Assembly: GCF_020400655.1 (NCBI RefSeq)
Contig: NZ_JAINRC010000036.1
Location: forward strand, 1 to 35,766
Direction: 5' to 3'
Length of the DNA: 35,766 bases
Source: Streptomyces spinosus
GTDB taxonomy: Bacteria; Actinomycetota; Actinomycetes; Streptomycetales; Streptomycetaceae
Part shown: positions 15,649-23,866 of the stretch, in pieces
Numbering within the stretch: position 1 is the stretch's first letter
Layout of the letters: every line of letters starts with the position of its first letter
Notes under the pieces: generated by a model
Seen by the model: only the letters and a program-made list of their open reading frames with translations
Database searches by the model: none
What the model was told of the DNA's origin: nothing
Translations under genes and position numbers: made by a program

Positions 15649-16410
15649 ATGCGAATGCGCCATATCCGTCTGCTCGCCGCCACCGGCACCGCCGTCGCCG
15701 CCCTCGCGCTCACCGCGTGCGGCAACGGGACGGGCACCGAGGACGAGGGCGCCGCCGGGCCGACGACCCCGGTGGCGTCGGCGGGGAAGGCCGCGTCTGG
15801 GGAGGCCGCGGCGCAGACGCACCGGGCCGCCGCCGGCGGCCGCACGGCGAACGGCACCCCCGTGGCCCGTACCCACGCACCCGGCGCGCGGCCGAGCGCC
15901 TCCCCCGCCGCGCGCGGCGGCCAGGGCGGCACCCGCACCGGCACCTCCGGCGGTACCGGCACCTCCGGCGGTACCGGCACGTCCGTGGTGCTGTGCAACG
16001 GCGCGAACACGACCGTCACCGCGCAGCCGGTCACCCGGCCCCTCAACCACATGCTGATCACCGTGAAGAACACCGGCGGCAGGACCTGCGAGCTGCCGTA
16101 CTACCCGGTGCTCCGCTTCGACCAGATGCAGTGGGTGCCGCAGGCGGACAGGGACACCCAGCCGCAGGCCGTGGTGTCCCTGGCGCCCGGCGAGTCCGGG
16201 TACGCGGGTGTGCTGTTGTCGGCCGCCGACGGCAGCGGCACGGGCGGGACGACGGCCCGCGGGCTGACGGTGGGCTTCCAGGGCCTCACCCCGAACAGCA
16301 GCGGCGGCCCGTCCGCGACGCCGTCCCTGCCCGCCAAGGGCGTCTACTACGACAGCTCGCTGAAGGTGACGTACTGGCAGCAGGAGATGGACGACGCCCT
16401 CAACTGGTGA
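15649..16410 (+). CDS. DUF4232 family lipoprotein
   Basis: A 253-residue exported lipoprotein. The signal peptide ends with the lipobox LALTAC (Cys24). A Gly/Ala/Ser/Thr-rich linker (about 25-112) includes GTGTSGG repeats from 18-bp DNA duplications near 15940-15985. The folded part is a DUF4232 beta-domain that begins with a conserved Cys (VVLCNGAN) and has the paired Cys in GRTCELPYYPVLRF. The ATG has AGAGGA upstream. The gene is divergent from the membrane XRE-type gene and may be controlled by it. Its 3' end overlaps the convergent hemB stop by 11 bp. Role unknown; probably cell-surface. Confidence 0.85.
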   Translation: MRMRHIRLLAATGTAVAALALTACGNGTGTEDEGAAGPTTPVASAGKAASGEAAAQTHRAAAGGRTANGTPVARTHAPGARPSASPAARGGQGGTRTGTSGGTGTSGGTGTSVVLCNGANTTVTAQPVTRPLNHMLITVKNTGGRTCELPYYPVLRFDQMQWVPQADRDTQPQAVVSLAPGESGYAGVLLSAADGSGTGGTTARGLTVGFQGLTPNSSGGPSATPSLPAKGVYYDSSLKVTYWQQEMDDALNW

Positions 16411-17410
16411 ACGGGGACCGGCGCAGCTTCTGGGCCACCTCGGTGGCCCAGTAGGTGAGGATGGTGCGCGCCCCGGCCCGCTTGATGCCGGTCAGCGTCT
16501 CGAAGATCGCCCGGTCGCGGTCGATCCAGCCCTTCTCGGCGGCGGCCTCGATCATCGAGTACTCGCCGGAGATCTGGTAGGCGGCGACGGGCACGTCCAC
16601 CGCGTCCGCGACCCGGGCGAGGATGTCGAGGTAGGGCCCGGCCGGCTTGACCATCACCATGTCCGCGCCCTCGGCGAGGTCCAGCTCCAGTTCCCGCAGG
16701 GACTCGCGCCAGTTGGCCGGGTCCTGCTGGTAGGTCTTGCGGTCGCCCTGGAGGGAGGAGGCGACGGCCTCGCGGAAGGGGCCGTAGAAGGCCGAGGAGT
16801 ACTTGGCGGTGTAGGCGAGGATCGCGACGTCCTCGCGGCCGATCTGGTCCAGCGCGTCCCGGATGACGCCGATCTGGCCGTCCATCATCCCGCTGGGCCC
16901 GACGACGTGGGCGCCGGCGTCGGCCTGCACCTGGGCCATCTCGGCGTACCGCTCCAGGGTGGCGTCGTTGTCGACACGGCCCTCGGCGTCCAGGACCCCG
17001 CAGTGGCCGTGGTCGGTGAACTCGTCCAGGCACAGGTCGGACATGACGAGCAGGTCGTCGCCGACCTCGGCCCGGACGTCGCGGAGGGCGACCTGGAGGA
17101 TTCCGTCCGGGTCGGTGCCGGCGGTGCCCTGGGCGTCCTTCTTGGCCTCCTCCGGCACGCCGAACAGCATGATCCCGGAGATCCCGGCCTCCACGGCCTC
17201 CAGCGCGGCCTTCTTCAGGCTGTCCCGGGTGTGCTGCACGACACCGGGCATCGCCGCGACCGGCACCGGCTCGCCGGCGCCCTCCCGGATGAACGCGGGG
17301 AGGATGAGGTCGGCGGGGTGCAGCCGGGTCTCGGCGACCATGCGGCGCATGACGGGGGTGGTGCGCAACCGTCGGGGACGCGTACCGGGGAAGGATCCGT
17401 ACTTCGTCAT
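16400..17410 (-). CDS. hemB: Delta-aminolevulinic acid dehydratase (porphobilinogen synthase)
   Basis: Condenses two 5-aminolevulinate molecules to porphobilinogen, the second common step of tetrapyrrole synthesis. 336 residues, normal length. Schiff-base lysines are Lys203 (YTAKYSS) and Lys255 (MVMVKPAGPY). The metal-site stretch DLCLDEFTDHGHCG lacks the three-cysteine zinc cluster and fits the Mg-dependent bacterial type. The ATG at 17410 has GAGGG at close range. A TAGCGT -10 lies 7 nt upstream, so a very short or absent leader is possible. It is separated from the hemA-C-D operon by an oppositely oriented secreted-protein gene, so it needs its own promoter. Confidence 0.96.
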   Translation of the reverse strand: MTKYGSFPGTRPRRLRTTPVMRRMVAETRLHPADLILPAFIREGAGEPVPVAAMPGVVQHTRDSLKKAALEAVEAGISGIMLFGVPEEAKKDAQGTAGTDPDGILQVALRDVRAEVGDDLLVMSDLCLDEFTDHGHCGVLDAEGRVDNDATLERYAEMAQVQADAGAHVVGPSGMMDGQIGVIRDALDQIGREDVAILAYTAKYSSAFYGPFREAVASSLQGDRKTYQQDPANWRESLRELELDLAEGADMVMVKPAGPYLDILARVADAVDVPVAAYQISGEYSMIEAAAEKGWIDRDRAIFETLTGIKRAGARTILTYWATEVAQKLRRSPFTS

Positions 17411-17417
17411 GCCCTCT

Positions 17418-17423
17418 ACGCTA
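17418..17423 (-). promoter_or_regulatory. hemB: Candidate hemB -10 element
   Basis: TAGCGT on the minus strand ends 7 nt before the hemB ATG. This spacing would start the transcript at or next to the ATG. GAGGG between them also resembles a Shine-Dalgarno sequence, so the leaderless reading is less sure than at the other sites. Confidence 0.35.
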
Positions 17424-17565
17424 CGCCCGCCGGGCCTGCGCCTTTGCCGACGCGGTGTCGGGCCGGGAGGGGCGGTCCAGGCGCCTCCCGCGCAGCCTCC
17501 GCTCGCCTGGCCGACGCCTCGCGCACACCGGAACCGCACCGGGCAGCGGCCACGGATGACACACG

Positions 17566-17581
17566 GTCACAGCGCTGTGAC
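17566..17581. promoter_or_regulatory. Perfect 16-bp palindrome between hemB and the secreted-protein gene
   Basis: GTCACAGCGCTGTGAC is fully symmetrical. It lies 32 bp upstream of a TAGGGT -10 candidate (17614-17619) for the rightward secreted-protein gene and about 155 bp upstream of hemB. It is a likely binding site for a dimeric regulator, identity unknown. Confidence 0.5.
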
Positions 17582-17675
17582 ACGGACCCGACGGTTCCGG
17601 AACGCGTGATCTCTAGGGTTGTTCCCGCTGGTCAGAGCAGCCAGCCGTCAGAAGCCGAATCCGCCAGGAGCAGCC

Positions 17676-18527
17676 ATGCGTACCGCACTCCGTACCGCCC
17701 TCGCCGCCGTCACCCTCGTCGGTGCCACCACTGCTTCCATGGTCTCGGCCACTGCCGCCACCTCGCCCGCTCCGGCCGGCAGCAGCGCCTGCGTCACCGC
17801 CACCACCACCCCCTCCGTCTACGGCGGCGGCATGAAGGTCCGGCTCGTCGGCAGCGCCGACAGCGGCGCGTCCGCCACGCTGCTGGACGCCAAGGGCCAC
17901 GCCGTCGCGACGGTGGACCAGAGCAGGCCCACCGACCTGGCCGACGGACTGAAGATCACCGGAGTGCTCTCCGCCAAGCCCGTCTTCGGCCAGCGCAGCC
18001 AGGGCGGCCCCACCCCCTGGCAGTCCACGCCCTTCCCGGCCCTGTCCGCCGACTGCACCCTGCGCGGCACGCTCTCCCGCACCCTGCGCCTCGACGCACG
18101 GGCGACCGTCCAGATCTTCAAGGTCTCCGCCGACCACCGCCAGGCCCGCGTCTTCCGGAACGGCAGGCTGGTGCGCTTCCTGGACGCGCACTCCCGCCAA
18201 GGCGCCGCTCTGTTCGGCGACCGCACGCTGGTGCTCGACCCGCTCGGCGCGACCGTCACCTGGACCGGTGCAGAGACCGCCGTCAGCCCCCGGCTGGGCC
18301 GCTACAAGCTGGCCAACGGCGCGATCGTCAAGCTCGTCAAGCGCAACGGTGTCTACGGCGCGCAGCTGACCACCAGCCACGGCACGTTCTCCACCGAGTA
18401 CGCCAAGGGCCGCCCGGTCGTCCTCCAGGACAACGTCACCCTCGTCGTCCTGGGCGCCGACGGCACCCTCAGCAACCACATCTACGGCAGGTCCACCCAG
18501 AAGGCACCGGTCTACCTGGGCGCCTGA
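17676..18527 (+). CDS. Secreted protein of unknown function
   Basis: A 283-residue protein with a Sec-type signal peptide (MRTALRTALAAVTLVG, cleavage likely near ATA-A at about 27-30) and no lipobox, so it is released or wall-associated. Two cysteines in the mature part (SACVT and ADCTL) could form a disulfide. The body is rich in beta strands, with short repeats such as VQIFKVSADHRQARVFRNGRLV and the C-terminal VTLVVLGADGTLSNHIYG. I do not recognise a family. The start ATG has AGGAG upstream. It lies on the opposite strand between hemD and hemB, flanked by a palindrome and a terminator, so it is an independent unit. Confidence 0.7.
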   Translation: MRTALRTALAAVTLVGATTASMVSATAATSPAPAGSSACVTATTTPSVYGGGMKVRLVGSADSGASATLLDAKGHAVATVDQSRPTDLADGLKITGVLSAKPVFGQRSQGGPTPWQSTPFPALSADCTLRGTLSRTLRLDARATVQIFKVSADHRQARVFRNGRLVRFLDAHSRQGAALFGDRTLVLDPLGATVTWTGAETAVSPRLGRYKLANGAIVKLVKRNGVYGAQLTTSHGTFSTEYAKGRPVVLQDNVTLVVLGADGTLSNHIYGRSTQKAPVYLGA

Positions 18528-18541
18528 GCCCTGACCGAAGA

Positions 18542-18584
18542 CGCCCGTAGGGGTGCTCCGAGAACCGGAACACCCCTACGGGCG
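18542..18584. terminator. Bidirectional terminator between the secreted-protein gene and hemD
   Basis: Arms of 14 bp (18542-18555 and 18571-18584) are perfectly complementary, and TCCG/CGGA extends the pairing into the loop. It serves both the rightward gene and the leftward hem operon. Confidence 0.82.
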
Positions 18585-18600
18585 GTGTCTGACCCGCCGA

Positions 18601-20310
18601 TCAGGTCGTAGACCTCCGCCTGCGCGCCCCCGGCCGCCGCTCGCTGGGCCGGGTCACCGGGTCGCCCGCCTCCAGCGCGGCGGCGCGCCGCTTCATGCCG
18701 AAGTCCGCCAGCGCCTCCGCCAGCTTGTGCACGGACGGCTCCGGGGCCATCACGTCGACCCGCAGCCCGTGTTCCTCGGCGGTCTTGGCCGTCGCCGGGC
18801 CGATGCACGCGATCACCGTGACGTTGTGCGGCTTGCCCGCGATGCCGACCAGGTTGCGGACCGTGGAGGACGACGTGAACAGGACCGCGTCGAAGCCGCC
18901 GCCCTTGATCGCCTCCCGGGTCTCCGCCGGCGGCGGCGACGCGCGCACGGTCCGGTAGGCCGTGACGTCGTCCACCTCCCAGCCCAGCTCGATCAGACCG
19001 GCGACGAGGGTCTCGGTCGCGATGTCGGCCCGGGGCAGGAAGACGCGGTCGATCGGGTCGAAGACCGGGTCGTAGGGGGGCCAGTCCTCCAGGAGGCCGG
19101 CCGCCGACTGCTCGCCGCTCGGCACCAGGTCCGGCTTCACGCCGAAGGCGACCAGCGCCTTGGCGGTCTGCTCGCCCACCGCGGCCACCTTGATGCCCGC
19201 GAAGGCGCGCGCGTCGAGTCCGTACTCCTCGAACTTCTCCCGGACCGCCTTCACCGCGTTGACGGAGGTGAACGCGATCCACTCGTAACGGCCCGTCACC
19301 AGGCCCTTGACCGCCCGCTCCATCTGCTGCGGGGTGCGCGGGGGCTCCACCGCGATCGTCGGGACCTCGTGCGGCACCGCGCCGTAGGACCGCAGCTGGT
19401 CGGAGAGCGACGCCGCCTGCTCCTTCGTGCGCGGCACGAGCACCTTCCAGCCGAACAGCGGCTTGGACTCGAACCACGACAGCTGGTCGCGCCGGGCGGC
19501 GGCGGAACGCTCGCCGACCACGGCTATCACCGGCCGGCCGCCGTCCGGGGACGGCAGCACCTTCGCCTGCTTCAGCGTCTGCGCGATCGTGCCGAGCGTC
19601 GCCGTCCACGTCCGCTGCCGGGTCGTCGTACCGGCGACCGTCACCGTCAGCGGGGTGTCCGGCTTGCGGCCCGCCGAGACGAGCTCGCCCGCCGCGGCGG
19701 CGACGGAGTCCAGGGTCGTCGAGACGACCACCGTGCCGTCCGACGCGCCCACCTCCGTCCAGCACCGTTCGGAGGCGGTCCGGGCGTCCACGAAGCGGAC
19801 GTCCGCGCCCTGCGCGTCCCGCAGCGGCACACCGGCGTACGCGGGCACGCCGACCGCTGTCGCGACACCGGGGACGACCTCGAAGGGCACCCCGGCGGCG
19901 GCACAGGCGAGCATCTCCTCCGCCGCGTACGTATCGAGTCCGGGGTCCCCGGACACCGCACGGACGACCCGCCTGCCGCCCCGCGCGGCCTCCATGACAA
20001 GATGAGCGGCATCCCGGGCGGGGGGCGGGACGGCGACGGGCGCTGACGTGCCGTCAACGACCGTCAGCTGCGGCGTGCCCGTGCCCGGCGGGGACATCGC
20101 GGCGCAGTCCGCGTCCGTCTGCACCACGGAGACGCCGTGCCGCGCGTGCGTCCGGATGACGTCGAGCACCTCGTGCTCGGCGACCAGGACGTCCGCGTTC
20201 GACAGCGCCTCCACGGCGCGCAGAGTCAGCAGTCCCGGATCCCCGGGTCCGGCACCGAGGAAGGTGACGTGCCCGTGTTCCGGACCGGCGGGAAGGGTGG
20301 TGGGGCTCAA
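18601..20310 (-). CDS. hemD: Uroporphyrinogen-III C-methyltransferase / synthase fusion
   Basis: A 569-residue two-domain protein. The N-terminal part (about 14-250) is SAM-dependent uroporphyrinogen methyltransferase-like (GAGPGDPGLLT at 19-29, SGDPGLDTYAAEEM, VVPGVATAVGVPAYAG). The C-terminal part (about 300-550) is the two-lobed HemD uroporphyrinogen-III synthase (LVPRTKEQA, TSVNAV, FTSSSTVRNL, IGPATAKTAEEHG), which closes hydroxymethylbilane to uroporphyrinogen III. A TTG at 20310-20308 is chosen because it overlaps the hemC stop (TTGA) and starts the conserved sequence; GGGGGAG lies upstream. It is last in rex-hemA-hemC-hemD. Whether the methyltransferase half is active is not evident. 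Confidence 0.92.
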   Translation of the reverse strand: MSPTTLPAGPEHGHVTFLGAGPGDPGLLTLRAVEALSNADVLVAEHEVLDVIRTHARHGVSVVQTDADCAAMSPPGTGTPQLTVVDGTSAPVAVPPPARDAAHLVMEAARGGRRVVRAVSGDPGLDTYAAEEMLACAAAGVPFEVVPGVATAVGVPAYAGVPLRDAQGADVRFVDARTASERCWTEVGASDGTVVVSTTLDSVAAAAGELVSAGRKPDTPLTVTVAGTTTRQRTWTATLGTIAQTLKQAKVLPSPDGGRPVIAVVGERSAAARRDQLSWFESKPLFGWKVLVPRTKEQAASLSDQLRSYGAVPHEVPTIAVEPPRTPQQMERAVKGLVTGRYEWIAFTSVNAVKAVREKFEEYGLDARAFAGIKVAAVGEQTAKALVAFGVKPDLVPSGEQSAAGLLEDWPPYDPVFDPIDRVFLPRADIATETLVAGLIELGWEVDDVTAYRTVRASPPPAETREAIKGGGFDAVLFTSSSTVRNLVGIAGKPHNVTVIACIGPATAKTAEEHGLRVDVMAPEPSVHKLAEALADFGMKRRAAALEAGDPVTRPSERRPGARRRRSTT

Positions 20311-21266
20311 TGTGCTCGCTCCCCCATCAGACCGGCCGCGCCCTGGGCGAGCATCTCGGTGGCGAGTTCGCGACCGAGTGCCGTAGCCCGGTCGTGCGTA
20401 TGGGGCACGGGACCGGTGGTGGACAGCTGCACCGTGCGGGTGCCGTCGGTCGTGCCGACGACGCCGCGCAGGCGCATTTCCTTGACAGTCTGCCCGTCGG
20501 CCAGAAGGTCGGCCAGCGCGCCCACAGGTGCGCTGCAACCGGCCTCCAGGGCGGCGAGCAGTGACCGCTCGGCGGTGACGGCGGCCCGTGTGAACGGGTC
20601 GTCGAGCTCACCGAGCGCGGCGACGAGGTCCGCGTTGCCCGCGGCACACTCGATCGCCAGGGCCCCCTGGCCGGGGGCGGGCAAAACCGTGTCGACCGAC
20701 AGGAAGTCGGTCACTTCGTCGATCCGGCCTATCCGGTTCAGTCCGGCGGCGGCCAGGACGACCGCGTCCAGTTCGCCGTCGCGGACGTATCCGATCCGCG
20801 TGTCGACGTTGCCGCGGATCGGGACCGTCTCGATGTCCAGGCCGTGGGTACGGGCGTACGCGTTCAGCTGCGCCATGCGGCGCGGCGAACCGGTGCCGAT
20901 GCGCGCGCCCCGCGGCAGGTCCGTGAACTTCAGCGCGTCCCGGGCGACGATCACGTCCCGCGGGTCCTCGCGCACCGGTACGGCGGCCAGGACGAGCTCC
21001 TCGGGCTGCGTGGTCGGCAGGTCCTTGAGCGAATGAACCGCGAAGTCGACCTCGCCCCGCAGCAGCGCGTCGCGCAGCGCCGTGACGAACACGCCGGTGC
21101 CGCCTATCTGCGCGAGCGCCTCGCGGGAGACATCGCCGTAGGTGGTGATCTCGACCAGCTCGACGGGCCGCCCGGTCACCTGGCGGACGGCCTGCGCCAC
21201 CAGCCCGGACTGGGCCATGGCGAGCTTGCTCCGCCTGGTCCCCAGCCGCAACGCCTTCTCAGTCAT
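20307..21266 (-). CDS. hemC: Hydroxymethylbilane synthase (porphobilinogen deaminase)
   Basis: Polymerises four porphobilinogens into hydroxymethylbilane. 319 residues, normal length. The dipyrromethane cofactor attaches at Cys244 in LEAGCSAPVGA. HSLKDLPT (78-85) contains the catalytic Asp82, and RIGTGSPRR (122-130) holds the conserved arginines. The ATG overlaps the hemA stop by 4 nt (ATGA) and the gene's own stop overlaps hemD, so translation is coupled along the operon. Expression should follow the Rex-controlled promoter upstream of rex. Confidence 0.97.
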   Translation of the reverse strand: MTEKALRLGTRRSKLAMAQSGLVAQAVRQVTGRPVELVEITTYGDVSREALAQIGGTGVFVTALRDALLRGEVDFAVHSLKDLPTTQPEELVLAAVPVREDPRDVIVARDALKFTDLPRGARIGTGSPRRMAQLNAYARTHGLDIETVPIRGNVDTRIGYVRDGELDAVVLAAAGLNRIGRIDEVTDFLSVDTVLPAPGQGALAIECAAGNADLVAALGELDDPFTRAAVTAERSLLAALEAGCSAPVGALADLLADGQTVKEMRLRGVVGTTDGTRTVQLSTTGPVPHTHDRATALGRELATEMLAQGAAGLMGERAH

Positions 21267-22957
21267 GCCGGTCGGTCCTTCGTGTCTGTGCTGTCCCCGG
21301 CCCGGGAGACGGCGGCCACCGTCTCGGGGTCGAGGTCGAACAGGGTGCGCAGCGCGTCGGCGTACCCGGCGCCGCCGGGCTCGGCCGCGAGCTGCTTGAC
21401 CCGTACGGTCGGCGCGTGCAGCAGCTTGTCGACGACGCGGTGCACGGCCTGGCGGATCTCGCCGCGCTGGCGTTCGTCCAGGCCGGGCAGACGGCCGTCG
21501 AGGCGGGCGATCTCACTGGCGACGACGTCGGCGGCCATGGTGCGCAGTGCGACGACGGTGGGCGTGATGCGCTCAGCCCGCTGTGCCGCCCCGAAGGCCG
21601 CGACCTCGTCGGAGACGATACGCCTGACCTGGTCCACGTCGGCCGCCATCGGTGCGTCGGCGGAGGCTTCCGCCAGCGACTCGATGTCGACCAGGCGGAC
21701 CCCGGCCAGCCGGTGCACGGCCGCGTCGATGTCGCGGGGCATGGCCAGGTCGAGCAGGAAGAAGAAGGGCGCGGGCCGCTCGGCGACCGGCTCGGGCCTG
21801 CGCCGCTCGGGGATCCGGCCGACGGTGGCCGCGGTCGCGGCGAGCGCCGTGATCAGTTCGGCGTCCGCTTCCGGGCTCCGGCGGTCGCGGCGGTCGACAG
21901 TGCCTCCCGCGACCCACGCCGCGTGCTGCTCCAGGGTGGCCGCGTCCATGCCGGCCACGGCGGCCTCGCCCATGACGGAGAAGCCGGGCTGTGCGGCGGC
22001 CAGGTCCAGCGGGCAGTTCTCGTCGGCGCCCATGCCGGTGGGCCGTGCGGGGGCCTCGGGCTGCGCGGCCCGCGGCCGCGCCGCCGTGGCACCGGCGTCG
22101 GCGACGGGGGCGCCGGTGCGGCCCTCGACCGCGTGCGCGACCGCCTCCGCCGTGAGCACCAGGCCCGTCGCCCCGGTACAGGAGACGACGACGTCGGCAC
22201 GTGTCAGCTCGTCGGCGACCGCGTCCATGCGCACGGCGCGGGCGGTCACCTCGTTGTCGTCGGACTCGGTGAGGATGCCGGCGAGCCGCTCGGCGCGCTC
22301 GAAGGTGCGGTTGGCGACGACGACCTCGGCGACCCCGGCGCGCGCGAGCGTCGCCGCGGCCAGGGACGACATCGACCCGGCACCGATGACCAGCGCCTTC
22401 TTGCCCGCGGCCCACTCGGGGACGGGCGTGCCGACGGCGAGCTGTTCCAGGCCGAAGGTGACCAGGGACTGGCCGGCGCGGTCGATGCCGGTCTCGGAGT
22501 GGGCGCGCTTGCCGACCCGCAGGGCCTGCTGGAACAGGTCGTTCAGCAGCTTGCCGGCGGTGTGCAGTTCCTGGGCGCGGGCCAGGGAGTCCTTGATCTG
22601 GCCGAGGATCTGCCCCTCGCCGACGACCATCGAGTCGAGCCCGCAGGCCACCGAGAACAGGTGGTGGACGGCCCGGTCCTCGTAGTGCACGTAGAGGTAC
22701 GGGGTGAGTTCCTCCAGGCCGACCCCGCTGTGCTGGGCGAGCAGCGTGGACAGCTCGGCGACGCCGGCGTGGAACTTGTCCACGTCGGCGTACAGCTCGA
22801 TGCGGTTGCAGGTCGCGAGCACCGCGGCCTCGCCGGCGGGCTCGGCGGCGACGGTGTCCTGGACCAGCTTGGCCTGGGCGTCCGTGCTCAGCGCGGCCCG
22901 CTCCAGCACGCTGACCGGGGCACTGCGGTGGCTCAGTCCGACGACGAGGAGACTCAT
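21263..22957 (-). CDS. hemA: Glutamyl-tRNA reductase
   Basis: Reduces Glu-tRNA to glutamate-1-semialdehyde with NADPH, the committed step of C5-pathway tetrapyrrole synthesis. 564 residues, longer than the roughly 420 of E. coli. The catalytic Cys50 is in LATCNRIELY, with His98-His99 and GLDSMVVGEGQI following. The nucleotide site is IGAGSMSSLA (191-200). A Pro/Ala/Arg-rich insertion lies at about 275-370, before the SDLAMPRDID-type region, a feature seen in streptomycetes. The C-terminal dimerisation helices are complete. It overlaps rex upstream (ATGA) and hemC downstream (ATGA). Confidence 0.96.
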   Translation of the reverse strand: MSLLVVGLSHRSAPVSVLERAALSTDAQAKLVQDTVAAEPAGEAAVLATCNRIELYADVDKFHAGVAELSTLLAQHSGVGLEELTPYLYVHYEDRAVHHLFSVACGLDSMVVGEGQILGQIKDSLARAQELHTAGKLLNDLFQQALRVGKRAHSETGIDRAGQSLVTFGLEQLAVGTPVPEWAAGKKALVIGAGSMSSLAAATLARAGVAEVVVANRTFERAERLAGILTESDDNEVTARAVRMDAVADELTRADVVVSCTGATGLVLTAEAVAHAVEGRTGAPVADAGATAARPRAAQPEAPARPTGMGADENCPLDLAAAQPGFSVMGEAAVAGMDAATLEQHAAWVAGGTVDRRDRRSPEADAELITALAATAATVGRIPERRRPEPVAERPAPFFFLLDLAMPRDIDAAVHRLAGVRLVDIESLAEASADAPMAADVDQVRRIVSDEVAAFGAAQRAERITPTVVALRTMAADVVASEIARLDGRLPGLDERQRGEIRQAVHRVVDKLLHAPTVRVKQLAAEPGGAGYADALRTLFDLDPETVAAVSRAGDSTDTKDRPA

Positions 22958-23730
22958 GCCGGCATCACGGCGGGGACGTCCCCGTCGGGCCCCTGGTCGG
23001 CGGAGTCGTCGGCGGCCGTGCCACGGGGAGCGGCGGCGGGCAGCGCGCCGTCGCCCGCGGCGGTCTCCTCGCCGGCCTTGCGCTGCTCGTGGAAGGCGAG
23101 GATCTGGAGTTCGATCGAGAGGTCGACCTTGCGCACGTCGACGCCGTCCGGGACGGACAGCACGGTCGGCGCGAAGTTCAGGATGGAGGTCACGCCGGCG
23201 GCCACGAGGCGGTCGCAGACCTGCTGGGCGGCGCCGGCCGGGGTGGCGATCACGCCGATGGACACGCCGTTGTCCTCGATGATCTTCTCGAGGTCGTCGG
23301 TGTGCTGCACGGGGATGCCCGCGACGGGCTTGCCGGCCATCGCCGGGTCCGCGTCGATCAGGGCGGCCACCCGGAAGCCACGGGAGGCGAAACCGCCGTA
23401 GTTGGCGAGGGCGGCGCCGAGGTTGCCGATACCGACGATCACTACCGGCCAGTCCTGGGTGAGGCCGAGTTCGCGGGAGATCTGGTAGACGAGATACTCC
23501 ACGTCGTAGCCGACACCGCGCGTTCCGTAGGAGCCCAGGTACGAGAAGTCCTTGCGCAGCTTGGCGGAGTTGACCCCCGCCGCCGCGGCCAGCTCCTCGG
23601 AGGAGACCGTGGGGACCGAGCGCTCCGACAGTGCGGTCAGGGCTCGGAGGTACAGCGGAAGCCGGGCGACGGTGGCCTCGGGAATCCCTCGGCTACGGGT
23701 CGCCGGTCGGTGTGTTCGGCCAGTTGCCAC
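22954..23730 (-). CDS. rex: Redox-sensing transcriptional repressor Rex
   Basis: Rex binds DNA when NAD+ dominates and is released by NADH. 258 residues, as for the S. coelicolor protein. The N-terminal winged helix (about 20-75) includes SSEELAAAAGVNSAKLRKD. The Rossmann domain has GIGNLG at 100-105. The C-terminal swapped helix is present (LSIELQILAFHEQ), followed by a variable acidic tail. The GTG at 23730 is chosen because GCAGGAG is upstream and it begins VATGRTHRPATRS; the longer frame upstream would run through the Rex operator. It is first in rex-hemA-hemC-hemD and likely represses its own promoter. Confidence 0.97.
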   Translation of the reverse strand: MATGRTHRPATRSRGIPEATVARLPLYLRALTALSERSVPTVSSEELAAAAGVNSAKLRKDFSYLGSYGTRGVGYDVEYLVYQISRELGLTQDWPVVIVGIGNLGAALANYGGFASRGFRVAALIDADPAMAGKPVAGIPVQHTDDLEKIIEDNGVSIGVIATPAGAAQQVCDRLVAAGVTSILNFAPTVLSVPDGVDVRKVDLSIELQILAFHEQRKAGEETAAGDGALPAAAPRGTAADDSADQGPDGDVPAVMPA

Positions 23731-23795
23731 GGTGCTCCTGCGGGTAGAGCGGGGCTGTAGGCGGTCATACGTCCCCGGACCGCCCCGTCGACAGC

Positions 23796-23826
23796 AGGCT
23801 ATGTCTTTGTGAACGCGTGCACAAAG
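23796..23826 (-). promoter_or_regulatory. rex: rex-hem promoter with embedded Rex operator
   Basis: On the minus strand a TTGTGC -35 (23824-23819), a 17-bp spacer and a TAGCCT -10 (23801-23796) form a good vegetative promoter about 60 nt upstream of rex. TGTGAACGCGTGCACA (23808-23823), close to the Rex consensus TGTGAACGCGTTCACA, covers the -35 and most of the spacer. Rex binding would block RNA polymerase, giving autoregulation under NAD+-rich conditions. Confidence 0.88.
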
Positions 23827-23850
23827 ATGGTGTCCGATTTGCCCGGCAGA

Positions 23851-23866
23851 AGTGACCGGGGTCACG
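23851..23866. promoter_or_regulatory. BldD-like palindrome upstream of rex promoter
   Basis: AGTGACCGGGGTCACG contains GTGACC-GG-GGTCAC and matches the BldD box (AGTGA-N-TCACC) except for the last base. It lies 27 bp upstream of the rex -35. The same sequence also fits a GTG-N6-GTCAC Crp-type site, so the binding protein is uncertain. Confidence 0.4.

Noticed and set aside
13249..16410. A very long open frame on the plus strand
   Set aside because: It spans the DUF4253 gene, the antisense of the XRE-type gene and the DUF4232 gene in a non-coding frame. It is Arg/Pro/Gly-rich, as expected for GC-rich shadow frames.
17566..17581. Crp site
   Set aside because: The polarity is inverted: the half-sites read GTCAC then GTGAC, whereas a Crp site needs GTG then CAC.
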